Counted from the first letter of the stretch, positions 38,536 to 47,973 are shown. The stretch: DNA of 64,000 bases from Mucilaginibacter sp. (GCF_028288225.1 NZ_JAQBOC010000087.1:29622-93621); one strand, 5' to 3'. The notes: a model not told the origin generated them from the sequence alone. Made by a program: numbers and translations.

Positions 38536-39659
38536 GTTAACACAAAAGGTGTATTTGATATTACCCCGTCGCGCGACAGGGAAAAGTTTTGCTTATATTC
38601 CCCCGGTTTAATACTATGTGTAACACTATCAACATAATACATACCGTCGTAAGTGATGCCTGCCCCCCTTACGCCTACCATCATCCTTGATCTGAGTATA
38701 TTCTGGTATCTCAAGACATTCAGTGATCCCGTACCGCTTACCGCTGCTGAATTGTTCATCAGAAAACCCAGGATCCCTTGTGCAGCTTCATCAGGATCTG
38801 CCTGTGCAATATCACTGGCAAACTCAATCTTCGCAGGCGGTGTTGGCCTTGCGCCCATGGGCGGTTTAAAAATATTAATATTCGGTACCGGGATTGGGAT
38901 CGGGATCTTTTTTGTAATGGGATCCATAATTGTATAGATCCTTACTTTTTTAGCTAAACCATCCAGTGAAAAACTCATACTTTCAACATTGGTTGCACCG
39001 TCCATATTTACCGATAGTGCCGGCTGAGGAACAGGAAGGTTCACATCAGGACCAAAATAAGCTATGTTTTGCCCCGGTAAGGGCCCTGATTCTACAAAAA
39101 ATAAATAGCCGCATTTACTAGCCATTTGTTTTAGGTACTCCCTGTCTGTCATTTTAGGCTGGGTGCTCCAGCTTTCAGTTGGCGACCGGATTAATGAAAT
39201 AATTGGCGGTATAACTAAAGGCACAATACCTAAAAATGCATATTTAGCCAGTATAAGGTTGATTTGGGCTATTTCGGGCATTGCCGGATAAGGAATTATC
39301 ATTTCAATAATATCCATGGCTAAACTTAAATCCTCGCCGGTTAGCGTTAAAGTTGATTTACCAGGTTCATTCGATGGTCCTAACTGGTGGTTGGTAACCA
39401 GCCCATCCATAATTACATTGGGGATTCCGTTAAGGGTAACAATTAAAATTACCCTTGTTGTAATAGGGTCAAAAAAGCCTGCCGGCAGCAGTGTTGTAAC
39501 AATACTCGAGTTTTTTCCTGTTAAAAAGCTTATCTGGAACCCGCTCCGGTCTTTACTGCTGGTAACCTGGATATTGCTTAGTGAATCAACCAATACCTTT
39601 GGAGCCGGGATTGGTACACCCGGGCCAATTAACATAGTAAGATATATTCCTTTAAGCAT
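38532..39659 (-). CDS. gp27-like baseplate hub (N-terminal half of a split VgrG, 375 aa)
   Basis: The beta-rich protein contains the hub pattern DREYLKQMASKCGYLFFVE, typical of gpD/gp27-type domains in which a reduced chain length and a 'LxxLAxKxGY' motif are conserved, and TYDGMYYVDSVTHSIKPGEYKQNF near the C-terminus. It would form the trimeric hub joining tube to spike. It overlaps the LysM gene by 8 bp upstream and the spike gene by 4 bp downstream, so all three are translationally coupled. Together the two halves equal one Afp8/Pvc8 protein. Confidence 0.88.
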   Translation of the reverse strand: MLKGIYLTMLIGPGVPIPAPKVLVDSLSNIQVTSSKDRSGFQISFLTGKNSSIVTTLLPAGFFDPITTRVILIVTLNGIPNVIMDGLVTNHQLGPSNEPGKSTLTLTGEDLSLAMDIIEMIIPYPAMPEIAQINLILAKYAFLGIVPLVIPPIISLIRSPTESWSTQPKMTDREYLKQMASKCGYLFFVESGPLPGQNIAYFGPDVNLPVPQPALSVNMDGATNVESMSFSLDGLAKKVRIYTIMDPITKKIPIPIPVPNINIFKPPMGARPTPPAKIEFASDIAQADPDEAAQGILGFLMNNSAAVSGTGSLNVLRYQNILRSRMMVGVRGAGITYDGMYYVDSVTHSIKPGEYKQNFSLSRDGVISNTPFVLT

Positions 39660-40014
39660 TGCTGTTACCCGGGATGCCTTCTGGTAATGTGATTTTTATT
39701 TTGCTGCCCGGCTCTTCAATAAGCTCTTCCGGGCGCATGGCATTGTTTGCGTCACATATCTGCCAAAAACGTTCGGGATCGCCAAGATAGCGGTCAGTAA
39801 CCTGGTCAAGACGTTCGCCCTGTAAAACAGTGTGTTGCTGAAGCTGAAAAAATTGGTCTGCCGGCGGTAAAAATCTGCGGCGCAGATAAGTAATATCATT
39901 GCCATTTGCATCCTTCATTGTAGCAGTATCTATACTATAATACCGGCTCCCCGGTGAAAATGCGTTGGTTTTTAACCCGCTTTGCTGTAATAATGATTGA
40001 ATGGAACTATTCAT
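39652..40014 (-). CDS. LysM-domain tube-baseplate adaptor (120 aa)
   Basis: Residues about 55-110 form a LysM-like domain: LQQHTVLQGERLDQVTDRYL, then FWQICDANNAMRPEEL and a final KIKITLP strand. In Afp7/Pvc7 a tube-like domain and a LysM are one protein. Here the tube-like part is the upstream 217-residue gene, which it overlaps by 4 bp. The likely role is clamping the inner tube to the gp27 hub, not cell-wall binding. Confidence 0.87.
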   Translation of the reverse strand: MNSSIQSLLQQSGLKTNAFSPGSRYYSIDTATMKDANGNDITYLRRRFLPPADQFFQLQQHTVLQGERLDQVTDRYLGDPERFWQICDANNAMRPEELIEEPGSKIKITLPEGIPGNSNA

Positions 40015-40664
40015 ACAATTGCTTTTATACCCAATTTACTTAAGGAACCTGATATAAACATGGCTGCAAGACGTTCTTTGTTTTGCTGATAGCTCATATA
40101 CAGGTTACCGCCTTTATTATCAAATCCAAGGTCATCAACATTCAGAACCCGCATACCCAAACTTACCTTCGCCCTTATTGGGTTTAGGTTAACATCAAAT
40201 GCCTCCTCTGTTATACTAAATTCGGTTATGCGGACCGGGATAATACGATTTGCATTCCAGATAAATAATGTAAGGGCCGATTCCATTGGCGCAATTTCAA
40301 TTGTACCAGCACGTGAGATATTATTATTAGCTATCAGGTGATCGCTTGCAGGATAGATAATTGTTTCAAGTGCAGCCAGCTGAGGTTGTATACCAACGTT
40401 GGTCGTTAATTTATCGGCGGTTTCCAGCTGATCTGTTCCATCAATTTCAGCTTCGAGCTTTATGGTTTCGGTCGGAGGCCCTGTAAGCCGCAATGCTTCT
40501 GAACGATTGTTACCATCGCCTCCGGTTCCATGAACCTGCATTGTCCGGGTAAGTGTATCAGGGTTATACTGCAATGCAATAACCCTTAATATCGCTGAAG
40601 TTTGGGGATCAACTAATACAATACCTCCTTTAATGAGATAAGGCGAGCCGGTAAATGCTGTCAT
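40011..40664 (-). CDS. CIS tube-base protein (Afp7/Pvc7 N-terminal-like, 217 aa)
   Basis: The segment VALQYNPDTLTRTMQVHG (as LQYNPDTLTRTMQ here) with LTGPPTETIKLEAEIDGTD is the recognised N-terminal signature of CIS tube-base proteins of the Afp7/PF19266 type. Beta-strand-rich and about 215 residues, it forms the first tube layer on the hub. It overlaps the LysM gene, reinforcing the view that the two together are a split Pvc7. The gene lies 14 bp after the 93-residue small gene. Confidence 0.87.
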   Translation of the reverse strand: MTAFTGSPYLIKGGIVLVDPQTSAILRVIALQYNPDTLTRTMQVHGTGGDGNNRSEALRLTGPPTETIKLEAEIDGTDQLETADKLTTNVGIQPQLAALETIIYPASDHLIANNNISRAGTIEIAPMESALTLFIWNANRIIPVRITEFSITEEAFDVNLNPIRAKVSLGMRVLNVDDLGFDNKGGNLYMSYQQNKERLAAMFISGSLSKLGIKAIV

Positions 40665-40678
40665 AAATATAATAGGGG

Positions 40679-40960
40679 TTATTTCCTGGTTTTGGATTCG
40701 CCAAATCCGTTATAAACTTGGTTTGATATTTTGGATGCGAGCGTTTTTAAGCTTGATCCGGTCTTAATGCTAAAGTTTCCGCCCGGTAAATGCTCAAAGT
40801 TCCCTCCCGATTTTATCACTTCAGGAAGTCCTCTTTCTTTTATTAAACGGCCCAATTCAAATTCAACGGCTTCTTTTAACCCTTTGGAATCTTTAGGGGC
40901 AAAACCGTGAAGCACAATTTTATCTATAGCCAATTCAATATCCCGTTCGGTTTTCATCAC
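40679..40960 (-). CDS. Small hypothetical eCIS-operon protein (93 aa)
   Basis: Basic, mostly helical at the N-terminus (DIELAIDKIVLHGF, LKEAVEFELGRLIKERG) with a Gly/Ser-rich middle and a Lys/Arg-rich end. It starts inside the ATPase gene stop (4-bp overlap), so it is coupled to that protein. I do not recognise a family, although small genes of this kind are often found after the CIS ATPase. A partner or adaptor of the ATPase is plausible. Confidence 0.75.
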   Translation of the reverse strand: MMKTERDIELAIDKIVLHGFAPKDSKGLKEAVEFELGRLIKERGLPEVIKSGGNFEHLPGGNFSIKTGSSLKTLASKISNQVYNGFGESKTRK

Positions 40961-42930
40961 CAGTAATTAATTTCTGAACCGCTAAGCATTTTTTCAAGCT
41001 TACTATATTCACCCCTTGCGGCACGTGATATATGCCCCATTTGCACCGGCTGACCGTCATGAGCAGCCATAAAAGAGGCGTTCATGGCAATGTTCTTTAT
41101 ATTTCCGCCGGCTACATTTAAACGGGCAAGCTTTTCCAGGTCTAGGTCCCGGGTTGGTGTTTTGTCAGGAAAAACCCGCTTCCAGATCTCAATGCGCTGT
41201 GATGTGTCAGGAAACGGAAACTGAACAACAAAACGCAGGCGCCGCAAAAAAGCATTATCCAGGGCGCTTTTCATATTGGTTGTTAATATAGCAAGCCCCC
41301 GGTATGATTCCATCCGCTGAAGAAGATAGCTGACCTCAATATTTCCATAACGATCATGGCTGTCCTTTACTTCGCTTCTTCGTCCAAATAATGCATCGGC
41401 CTCGTCAAATAACAATATTGAGCCACCATCTTCAGCCGCATCAAAAATCCTTTTCAAATTCTTTTCAGTTTCACCTATATATTTATTTACTACCTGGCTC
41501 AGGTCAATACGGTATAGATCAAGTTGTAATTCATTTGCCAAAACCTCTGAGGCCATAGTTTTACCTGTACCGCTTTCGCCATAAAACAGGACACTGATAC
41601 CTAGTCCTCTTGAACTTACAGCGGCGAAGCCCCAATCATCATAAACTGTATTGCGATGCTGAACGTGAATGGCTATTTCTTTTAAAATTTCCTTTTGCGC
41701 CTGGGGAATAATAAGGTCGTCCCATTTTGCAACAGGAATAACTCTTTCTGCAAGTTCATTTATTTGAGGACGTGTCTCGGCACAGCATATATTCCAGATG
41801 TTTTTACCATTGATTACTGAATGACCGTTTTGGGAATGATGCTTTGAAGCTTCTGTGGCTGCGAGGCGTATGTTTTTAGCGCTCATATTAAATTGCGATA
41901 CAAGCCGGGTCAAATCAATTTCCGTATAGTTTAATTCTGGCCTTAGTTGTGATTGCCAAAGCATAAGCTGTTCCTTTGCGGTAGGTTTATTTACATTAAG
42001 TACCATTTGCTGCCTTTTTAAGTTCAGGGAAGCGCTGACAGTACTTATAAAAGCTAAACTTTGAACATTCTCGGCAATGCTTGTTACTGACTGCATTGTA
42101 GTACGGTCAGTAAGATCACTTTCAAAACAATCAATAAATAAGGCAAACTCATTTAACGCTGATTCGCGGTTCCATAAACGAATAAACTCATTAAGGCTCT
42201 TTGCTGCTGGTAAAGTATTTGCATTTACTGAGTATAACTGTAAGCCCATTTTTGATGCAGCGGCTTTAGCAATCGCTCTTTTATCGGCACTTTCACTGCC
42301 CACCAGTTGAATTAACTGTGTTATTTCATTTGATTGAGAACAAACGCTAGTTATATGATTTGCCAGGGTTTGCTGTGAAGGAACAAGATCTTCTTCATTT
42401 TCAACCATTTCAAGCAATTCTATCAAACGTTCATCAACATAGTTTACACCAGTAAGGTAATGAAGTATTTGCTCATCAATTTTAAAAGGGCTGTTAGCCA
42501 TTAAGTCTCTAGGATTCAATTCAATAAGACGCCAGTAACGCAGCGGAGATACCGGAGAAAATGCACTCCAGTGAGCATCGGTAAATATATGCAATGCTAA
42601 TCTGAAGGTTGGTAATACAGATGTTTGAGTGAAGCCTAAAACAAGTTGACCCAGTTCCTCGTCCAACTCAACTCCGGCACATATTAATATAATTTTCCTT
42701 TCAAAGGATGATAGATTGAGGATTCTGCAAAGTTCATTAATTGATGCAGGGGCAGGTAATTCAGCTTCGATACGTTCAACATGCTTTTTTGCGGCTAACA
42801 GGTCATTTTTAAAATTATCATTATCACCCTGTTGCAAATGAATCCTCATTTCAGCTTTGATCTCGCCAAGTAAAGCAACCAGGTACCGTTGGTTAGCTTC
42901 TGTCCAATCAATAAATGTTTGAGCGCTCAT
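40957..42930 (-). CDS. eCIS-associated AAA+ ATPase (Afp15/Pvc15-like, 657 aa)
   Basis: The C-terminal third is a classical AAA+ domain: Walker A FYGESGTGKTMASE near 452, Walker B ILLFDEADALFGRR near 508, sensor-1 ILTTNMKSALDNAF, and an arginine-finger-like FLRRLRF. The N-terminal 400 residues contain a family-specific helical region and a second, motif-poor ATPase-like stretch, as in Afp15. In Afp/PVC this ATPase is needed for particle assembly or cargo loading and is not part of the mature particle. It is not ClpV: it lacks the double-ring ClpB architecture, consistent with one-shot, non-recycled sheaths. 4-bp overlaps on both sides. Confidence 0.93.
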   Translation of the reverse strand: MSAQTFIDWTEANQRYLVALLGEIKAEMRIHLQQGDNDNFKNDLLAAKKHVERIEAELPAPASINELCRILNLSSFERKIILICAGVELDEELGQLVLGFTQTSVLPTFRLALHIFTDAHWSAFSPVSPLRYWRLIELNPRDLMANSPFKIDEQILHYLTGVNYVDERLIELLEMVENEEDLVPSQQTLANHITSVCSQSNEITQLIQLVGSESADKRAIAKAAASKMGLQLYSVNANTLPAAKSLNEFIRLWNRESALNEFALFIDCFESDLTDRTTMQSVTSIAENVQSLAFISTVSASLNLKRQQMVLNVNKPTAKEQLMLWQSQLRPELNYTEIDLTRLVSQFNMSAKNIRLAATEASKHHSQNGHSVINGKNIWNICCAETRPQINELAERVIPVAKWDDLIIPQAQKEILKEIAIHVQHRNTVYDDWGFAAVSSRGLGISVLFYGESGTGKTMASEVLANELQLDLYRIDLSQVVNKYIGETEKNLKRIFDAAEDGGSILLFDEADALFGRRSEVKDSHDRYGNIEVSYLLQRMESYRGLAILTTNMKSALDNAFLRRLRFVVQFPFPDTSQRIEIWKRVFPDKTPTRDLDLEKLARLNVAGGNIKNIAMNASFMAAHDGQPVQMGHISRAARGEYSKLEKMLSGSEINYW

Positions 42931-44252
42931 GGTAATACAATATTCGGAACATCGTATAATCCTAATCCATTAACAGTTAATGGACTTTCAGCTCCGTCTA
43001 CCTGGATCCGCACCAGGTATTTTCCGGCTTTTACGCCTTTAACTTTGAAAGTAATGGTTTTAACAGGCACAAATGGAGAAGCTATCGTAAACACTGGGTC
43101 TAAAAAGCTGTAAAAATTAGGGTCTTTTGATGGATCTGCAGTAATTTCATTTAATAATAAAACAACTTTTTGTTTTTCGCCTAAAGCAGGCTCAATCTTC
43201 AGCACGATATCGGCTGATCTTGGTGTGCTGCCTGAACCTGTAACGTTGTTCACCGCAGCATTAGTAATAAAAGGGCTTAAAATGAATGCCAGGGAATTTG
43301 AAATAAAGCCTTTATGCGGTAATTCCGGCGTTCCCATTGCTATGGTATTTACTACCTGTACTCCATGAATTCCTGCTTGCAGTTCACCAGGTAATTTAAC
43401 AGTGATATTTGAGTCACTTATTTTTGATGCCTCGGGTGTAATGTTAAACTCATCTATCTTTACAAATACATGGTCGGCATATAATGAGGATCCTTGCAGC
43501 ACGAGATTATAACCTGGTAATATTTTTTGACCTTCGATAACCGGGTCGGTATCAATTTTTTGCGACAAAAGTTTATCAATAGTTGCGTGTTTAAAGGGTA
43601 AAACGTATACATTTCTTTCCTTAACCGGTAATGAAGATTTAAATGATTTCTTGCTTTCAATAAGAACCACGGTTATTTTATAAGCTGCTGTAGGTCTGTA
43701 TTTAGCTTGAAAAGCTGTCCAGAGTTTTGAAAGTTCGTCAACGCTTAATGCCTGGGGGGTGATTTTTATAAGCTCCGCCTGTTGGTCAAGCCCTGATGTT
43801 GAAAGTGCTTTTAAATTGGCCGGAAGATCATTTCCCGTGACCGTTTGCGGTGGCGAAAGTGAATTTTTTATGGCGCTTTTGCTAAGCATGGGTGTTTCAT
43901 GTAATAGCTGCATACCATATCCTAACAAAATTTCTGTATGCAACTCAACAGTTCCATAGGCGGTTAACAAGTAATGAAGATCAAGCGCCAGCGGCGGATT
44001 GCTTACCAGATCTCCATTGCTATTTCTTGAAGGCATCCCCTGCGAATTCCAGCCAGGGTTGGGTGAAACCTGGTACATAAACAGGTTAAGCTGGCTATGC
44101 TCATTAGCACTTGTATCAATTTTATCAGGAGCTAAAGCCGTAACAATAACGTTTCCACCTACAACCCCGGTGATATCACGATCAATGATCCCATTGTTTA
44201 AAAGATCTTTTAAAACGTGAGTAACAGAGGCAATAGCAAGTGCGGTACTCAT
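42927..44252 (-). CDS. DUF4255 tail terminator/cap protein with TIG-like domains (Afp16/Pvc16-like, 441 aa)
   Basis: The N-terminal 190 residues are DUF4255 (LKDLLNNGIIDRDITG, NLFMYQVSPNPGWNSQGMP, and LLTAYGTVELHTEILLGYGMQ in part). This is the family of the Afp16/Pvc16 cap, which terminates tube and sheath polymerisation. Beyond about residue 230 come beta-rich, TIG/IPT-like segments (ILPGYNLVLQGSSLYADHVFV) and a C-terminal Ig-like end, an extension longer than in the short Afp16 proteins. The cap may therefore carry surface-exposed or anchoring domains on the distal end. 4-bp overlaps with both neighbours. Confidence 0.88.
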   Translation of the reverse strand: MSTALAIASVTHVLKDLLNNGIIDRDITGVVGGNVIVTALAPDKIDTSANEHSQLNLFMYQVSPNPGWNSQGMPSRNSNGDLVSNPPLALDLHYLLTAYGTVELHTEILLGYGMQLLHETPMLSKSAIKNSLSPPQTVTGNDLPANLKALSTSGLDQQAELIKITPQALSVDELSKLWTAFQAKYRPTAAYKITVVLIESKKSFKSSLPVKERNVYVLPFKHATIDKLLSQKIDTDPVIEGQKILPGYNLVLQGSSLYADHVFVKIDEFNITPEASKISDSNITVKLPGELQAGIHGVQVVNTIAMGTPELPHKGFISNSLAFILSPFITNAAVNNVTGSGSTPRSADIVLKIEPALGEKQKVVLLLNEITADPSKDPNFYSFLDPVFTIASPFVPVKTITFKVKGVKAGKYLVRIQVDGAESPLTVNGLGLYDVPNIVLP

Positions 44253-45052
44253 TTTTTGCTTGAATTTCGCATTTTTAAATAATCATCCAATGACATACGC
44301 GGTTCTGCTGCACTTTTATTTTTAGTTAAAACAGCCTGAGGTTCAGAAATTGCCTTTACATCAATTTGTCCTATAGTAACTTTAATGGCAGGTTGTATTG
44401 TTGCAGGTTGCTGCTTGCTTTTTAAAGGGATATATTTATCAAAAAAAGCTGTACCCGGATAAGCATTAATTTTTGAATTTTGAAATTCGTTTTTCACTTG
44501 TTCAGAAACTGTTGCTTGATCGTTATTCAAAAATGATTTTATCACATGAGCTTTTGAATTTAAAGTAGAATGTTTATCAACGCTCGCCTCTATTATGGTT
44601 GATGAGTCTGCATTTACTTTTTTATTGTGGTCATTAATATCAGAGAGCTTTCTTGTTGCACTTTTTACATCCCTGGCAAACTGGTTTACCTCTAAAACAT
44701 TTTCATCATTGTTTTTTTCCTCCTTTTGTATTGGAACGTTATATTTCGGAGTGATCACTTGTTTTTCAGTTTGCAAGTTGTTATCATCATCCTGTTGGGG
44801 TAATGTAATTTGTGGTTTAAGGGTCGCCGGCACATTTTTATTTTCCTGATCATTTGTAATATCCGCAACTGGTTCTTGCTCCGTATTAAAGCCTTGTGTT
44901 TTTGAAGCAACGGGGCTATTGGCTTTAAATTCATTTACAGCACTTTTGCCCTGGTTTAAACTTTCAGCTTCAAACATACTTCTGAATCTTGGTCTAATCA
45001 GATTTTCAGTATTTATATGACGATTGATCAGGTTATTAACAAAGGAACTCAT
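44249..45052 (-). CDS. Low-complexity hydrophilic eCIS-operon protein (267 aa)
   Basis: Strongly hydrophilic and rich in Asn, Lys, Gln, Glu and Ser, with no TM helix, no signal peptide and no recognised domain. A short structured-looking stretch at the end (TKNKSAAEPRMSLDDYLKMRN) might be an interaction motif. It lies between the Zn-ribbon gene and the DUF4255 cap, overlapping both by 4 bp, so it is clearly translated. It is the only unassigned protein in the structural part of the operon besides the 93-residue one. A scaffold, chaperone or ruler role is possible, but the sequence gives no long alpha-helix as in known tape measures. Confidence 0.65.
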   Translation of the reverse strand: MSSFVNNLINRHINTENLIRPRFRSMFEAESLNQGKSAVNEFKANSPVASKTQGFNTEQEPVADITNDQENKNVPATLKPQITLPQQDDDNNLQTEKQVITPKYNVPIQKEEKNNDENVLEVNQFARDVKSATRKLSDINDHNKKVNADSSTIIEASVDKHSTLNSKAHVIKSFLNNDQATVSEQVKNEFQNSKINAYPGTAFFDKYIPLKSKQQPATIQPAIKVTIGQIDVKAISEPQAVLTKNKSAAEPRMSLDDYLKMRNSSKK

Positions 45053-45789
45053 GCCTGAATTAGTTTAACATACAGTTTACGCCGTTGCTCACTCATGTTC
45101 AAAATATCTTTTTCCGACCATCCGAAAGAGGATGCCAGTAAATAAACTTCATGCAGCAAATGGGTTGCCCATATATCTATTTCGGTCCATAAATAAGTAA
45201 CTATGTCAAATTTTGCTTCCCATTTATTCAAGCAAGCCGGGCAATTTAACAACATACCGATATCGGCCTGGGGATCATCCTTGCTTATTTGCAGGTCAAG
45301 TTCCCTTAATAAATCTTTATCCAGGGCTTCTGCTCCTAAAGCCTTGTTATTATACCTTACGTCAACAATACAATCGGTTAATAACTTTTCCGGGTTTAAA
45401 AGATAAGCATCTGCCGACTGAGTAACTTTTAACAGGTCATTACTATTGGGAAGCCGGTATTTGATTTCTACATCATTCTTAACAAACCCGAAGTAATTAT
45501 TTACAGGAAATGAAGGTACAGGTTGTAAATGAAGATCGCTACTATTGATCTCCCATTCAACCATGTTGGAGCAATAAGGACAAGCAGCTGTATTTAAAAG
45601 CTTTGTCCCGAAAAGGTATTCACGCAACGTTAATAACATTTCGTCGCGCTCGCCTATACTTAACATTGCCAGTGTTCCGGGAGTTTCTGCAGGCGATGTT
45701 TTGGCCAAAAGCAAAAGTGTTTTTTCGATCAGCGTTTGTTCACTGCCTGTCTCCCAAAGCTGTAATAGCCCGGCGGGGGTTATCTGCAT
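45049..45789 (-). CDS. eCIS baseplate/assembly protein with zinc-ribbon Cys pairs (246 aa)
   Basis: Two Cys pairs, CPYCSNMVEWE near 78 and CPACLNKWEAKFD near 195, could bind zinc as split ribbons, each followed by a Trp-Glu strand. The C-terminal part is helical with LWTEIDIWATHLLHEVYLLA and a GWSEKDILNMSEQRRK end that resembles the chaperone/T4 gp26-like proteins placed after the tube gene in many phage-tail and CIS loci. It lies 11 bp after the tube gene. The family name is tentative; a baseplate or tube-chaperone role is inferred from position. Confidence 0.7.
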   Translation of the reverse strand: MQITPAGLLQLWETGSEQTLIEKTLLLLAKTSPAETPGTLAMLSIGERDEMLLTLREYLFGTKLLNTAACPYCSNMVEWEINSSDLHLQPVPSFPVNNYFGFVKNDVEIKYRLPNSNDLLKVTQSADAYLLNPEKLLTDCIVDVRYNNKALGAEALDKDLLRELDLQISKDDPQADIGMLLNCPACLNKWEAKFDIVTYLWTEIDIWATHLLHEVYLLASSFGWSEKDILNMSEQRRKLYVKLIQA

Positions 45790-45801
45790 TAATGGTTAGG
45801 A

Positions 45802-46323
45802 TTATGGTTCAGTAAATGAAGGTTCTGAGGGCTCAACAACTTCATAATCGCGTTCCCATCCCTCATTTTCAAGTTTAATGTGCTGTATGGCTACCGCATT
45901 GGCATTGGCGTCCAAATCAGGCATAGCCTGGTATTCAGATACCCAGCAACGGTAAACTTTATAGGCAATAACCAATTGCCCCGCTTCATTATAAAGCTCA
46001 ATTATTAGATCTTTTCTGAAGTCTTTTAAAGAAACCTCTGACCCCAGACCAGATCCAAAATTCCATACCTTATTTGCCCACTGTTCAAAATTCACATCAT
46101 GAGTAACCCCCCGTTCCAGTGATATTGCGTCGTACTCAGTGCGGCCGGGTGATTTCCGGCTACTGCTCGGGTCGCCGCCTTCACGATGTTTAACTACTTC
46201 CGTGGTTTTCTTTAACCCACCTACTTTGCTAACCCCTAAAACGTATCGCCCATCCCATTTTACACGGAACTTGAAGTTTTTATAAGGATCAAAGCGCTGG
46301 GTGTTTACTGTAAACTGTGCCAT
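45802..46323 (-). CDS. eCIS inner tube protein (Afp1/Afp5-like, 173 aa)
   Basis: FDPYKNFKFRVKWDGRYVLG, KTTEVVKHREGGDPSSSRK and YDAISLERGVTHDVNFEQW are the conserved gp19/Hcp-like tube signatures seen in eCIS. Length is typical. It is the only tube-type gene apart from the tube-base protein at 40011-40664, whereas Afp and PVC have two. It starts 14 bp after the sheath gene. Stacked hexamers form the lumen through which cargo passes. Confidence 0.93.
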   Translation of the reverse strand: MAQFTVNTQRFDPYKNFKFRVKWDGRYVLGVSKVGGLKKTTEVVKHREGGDPSSSRKSPGRTEYDAISLERGVTHDVNFEQWANKVWNFGSGLGSEVSLKDFRKDLIIELYNEAGQLVIAYKVYRCWVSEYQAMPDLDANANAVAIQHIKLENEGWERDYEVVEPSEPSFTEP

Positions 46324-46337
46324 AATACTCTTATTAA

Positions 46338-47915
46338 TTAAGTGTCTATCTGTCCTGTTAATTGCTGAATTTTTATAAATACAAATTCCGCAGGTTTTAG
46401 CGGAGCAAAACCTACCAAAATATTAACCACTCCCTGGTTAATATCATTTTGAGTAGTGGTTTCTTTGTCACATTTAACCAAATATGCATCCCTTGGTGTA
46501 GTTCCCTGGAAAGCACCCTGCCTAAAAAGGTTGTGCATAAATGCCCCTACATTTAGTCGTATCTGTGCCCAAAGAGGTTCATCATTAGGTTCAAAAACCA
46601 CCCATTGGGTTCCCCGATACAGACTCTCTTCTATTAAGAGTGCTGTTCTTCTAACTGCAATATATTTGTAATCATCAGCCAATTGATCGGCCCCTCTTAA
46701 TGTTCTGGCCCCCCATACGACACTTCCAACGATCGAAAAATTCCTGAGTACATTTATTCCTAACGGATTAAGTTGTCCGTTTTCTTCATCAGTCAGGCTA
46801 ACGCTTAATCCCTGGATGCCATTTAATGAAGCATCAATGCCAGCCGGAGATTTCCATACCCCGCGTGTTGTATCGGTTCTTGCCATAATTCCGGCTATTA
46901 GCCCGCTTGGTACAAAAACATCACTTTGTCCGTCGCGTAATTGATCGGCCTCTTTAATTCTTGGAAAATACAATGCTGCGTTCCTTGAATCCGGGCCATT
47001 AAGACCCAGGGCTCCCAAACCGGCTATAGCATTTGCAGGAGCAGTGGCAGCTGTTGCCTCCCATGCAGCCGGCGAATCAACTAAAAGCACAGCCCTTTTT
47101 GATACACAAAGTTTCATGGCCTGCTTGTAAACCTGCACATCAGTATCTCCTCCTCGTATAGGCGGTGGGATACACAATAAATTAAACAGGTCAACATTTT
47201 TCAAGGCATAGATTCCTGTTTTATTTACTTCACTACCCAAATACTGAGCAGCTGTTAAATCAACTCCATCTGATCCTCCGGCGGCGGCAATTGCGCTAAA
47301 TCCACTTCCTGGTGGGTTTAAGGGAACACTTGCAACAGGCCTGTTGGCCGGTACAACTCCGTTTACCCTTACCAGCACTGAACTTTGCTGCAAAACTCGT
47401 GTAACAAATCTTGGATCATTTACATTTGTAGAAACATTTAAAAATGTCTCTTTTACTCCGCCATCAATATCCTCAAAGACAGTCAAATTAAATAAACGCT
47501 TGTCCGGTACTGCACTGTCGGCATCTTTTGTTTGATAGTTGACAGATACTTTGAGGCTGTTTCCCCAGCTGCCATTACTGGCCACCTTAAGAACCAAAGT
47601 ACCAAGCGGGCTGCCAATTGTTGGCAGATTGATGGTTGAAGGTGTTGCGCCATTTTCAACACGGACAATTATTGCCTGACTTCCACCATTCAGGTAGAAA
47701 TCTTTTACAGCATACCCCAACATGCTTTTAACCCACAATCCCCCGAACGTGCGTTCAAAATCAGAAAAACTATTGATAGTGACAGGCTGATTGGCAGGCG
47801 CTTTTAAGGCTGAACCAATAAAGGCTGTTATAGAAGTAGCTACTCCTATAATTGTACGTACACCGCTGGGGATTTCCTGTACATATACGCCTGGATAAGT
47901 TGGTTGTACTGACAT
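46338..47915 (-). CDS. eCIS contractile sheath protein (Afp2-4/Pvc2-4-like, 525 aa)
   Basis: The start PTYPGVYVQEIPSGVRTI and the C-terminal region (VWGARTLRG, YIAVRRTALLIEESLYRGTQW, GVVNILVGFAPLKPAEFVFI) are diagnostic of phage/CIS tail sheaths. The N- and C-terminal arms needed for the handshake between subunits are present. Only one sheath gene is seen, against three in Afp/PVC, pointing to the simpler single-sheath eCIS type. It is the first structural gene, 58 bp after the NusG-like gene. Confidence 0.95.
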   Translation of the reverse strand: MSVQPTYPGVYVQEIPSGVRTIIGVATSITAFIGSALKAPANQPVTINSFSDFERTFGGLWVKSMLGYAVKDFYLNGGSQAIIVRVENGATPSTINLPTIGSPLGTLVLKVASNGSWGNSLKVSVNYQTKDADSAVPDKRLFNLTVFEDIDGGVKETFLNVSTNVNDPRFVTRVLQQSSVLVRVNGVVPANRPVASVPLNPPGSGFSAIAAAGGSDGVDLTAAQYLGSEVNKTGIYALKNVDLFNLLCIPPPIRGGDTDVQVYKQAMKLCVSKRAVLLVDSPAAWEATAATAPANAIAGLGALGLNGPDSRNAALYFPRIKEADQLRDGQSDVFVPSGLIAGIMARTDTTRGVWKSPAGIDASLNGIQGLSVSLTDEENGQLNPLGINVLRNFSIVGSVVWGARTLRGADQLADDYKYIAVRRTALLIEESLYRGTQWVVFEPNDEPLWAQIRLNVGAFMHNLFRQGAFQGTTPRDAYLVKCDKETTTQNDINQGVVNILVGFAPLKPAEFVFIKIQQLTGQIDT

Positions 47916-47973
47916 ATTTAATTTATTAAATTTTAATGATTACAATATTTAATTAAACCCGTTGATGCAGGTG

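Noticed and set aside
19049..47915. Type VI secretion system
   Set aside because: No TssJ/L/M membrane complex and no ClpV; the ATPase is of Afp15 type and the sheath is a single protein, not TssB/C.
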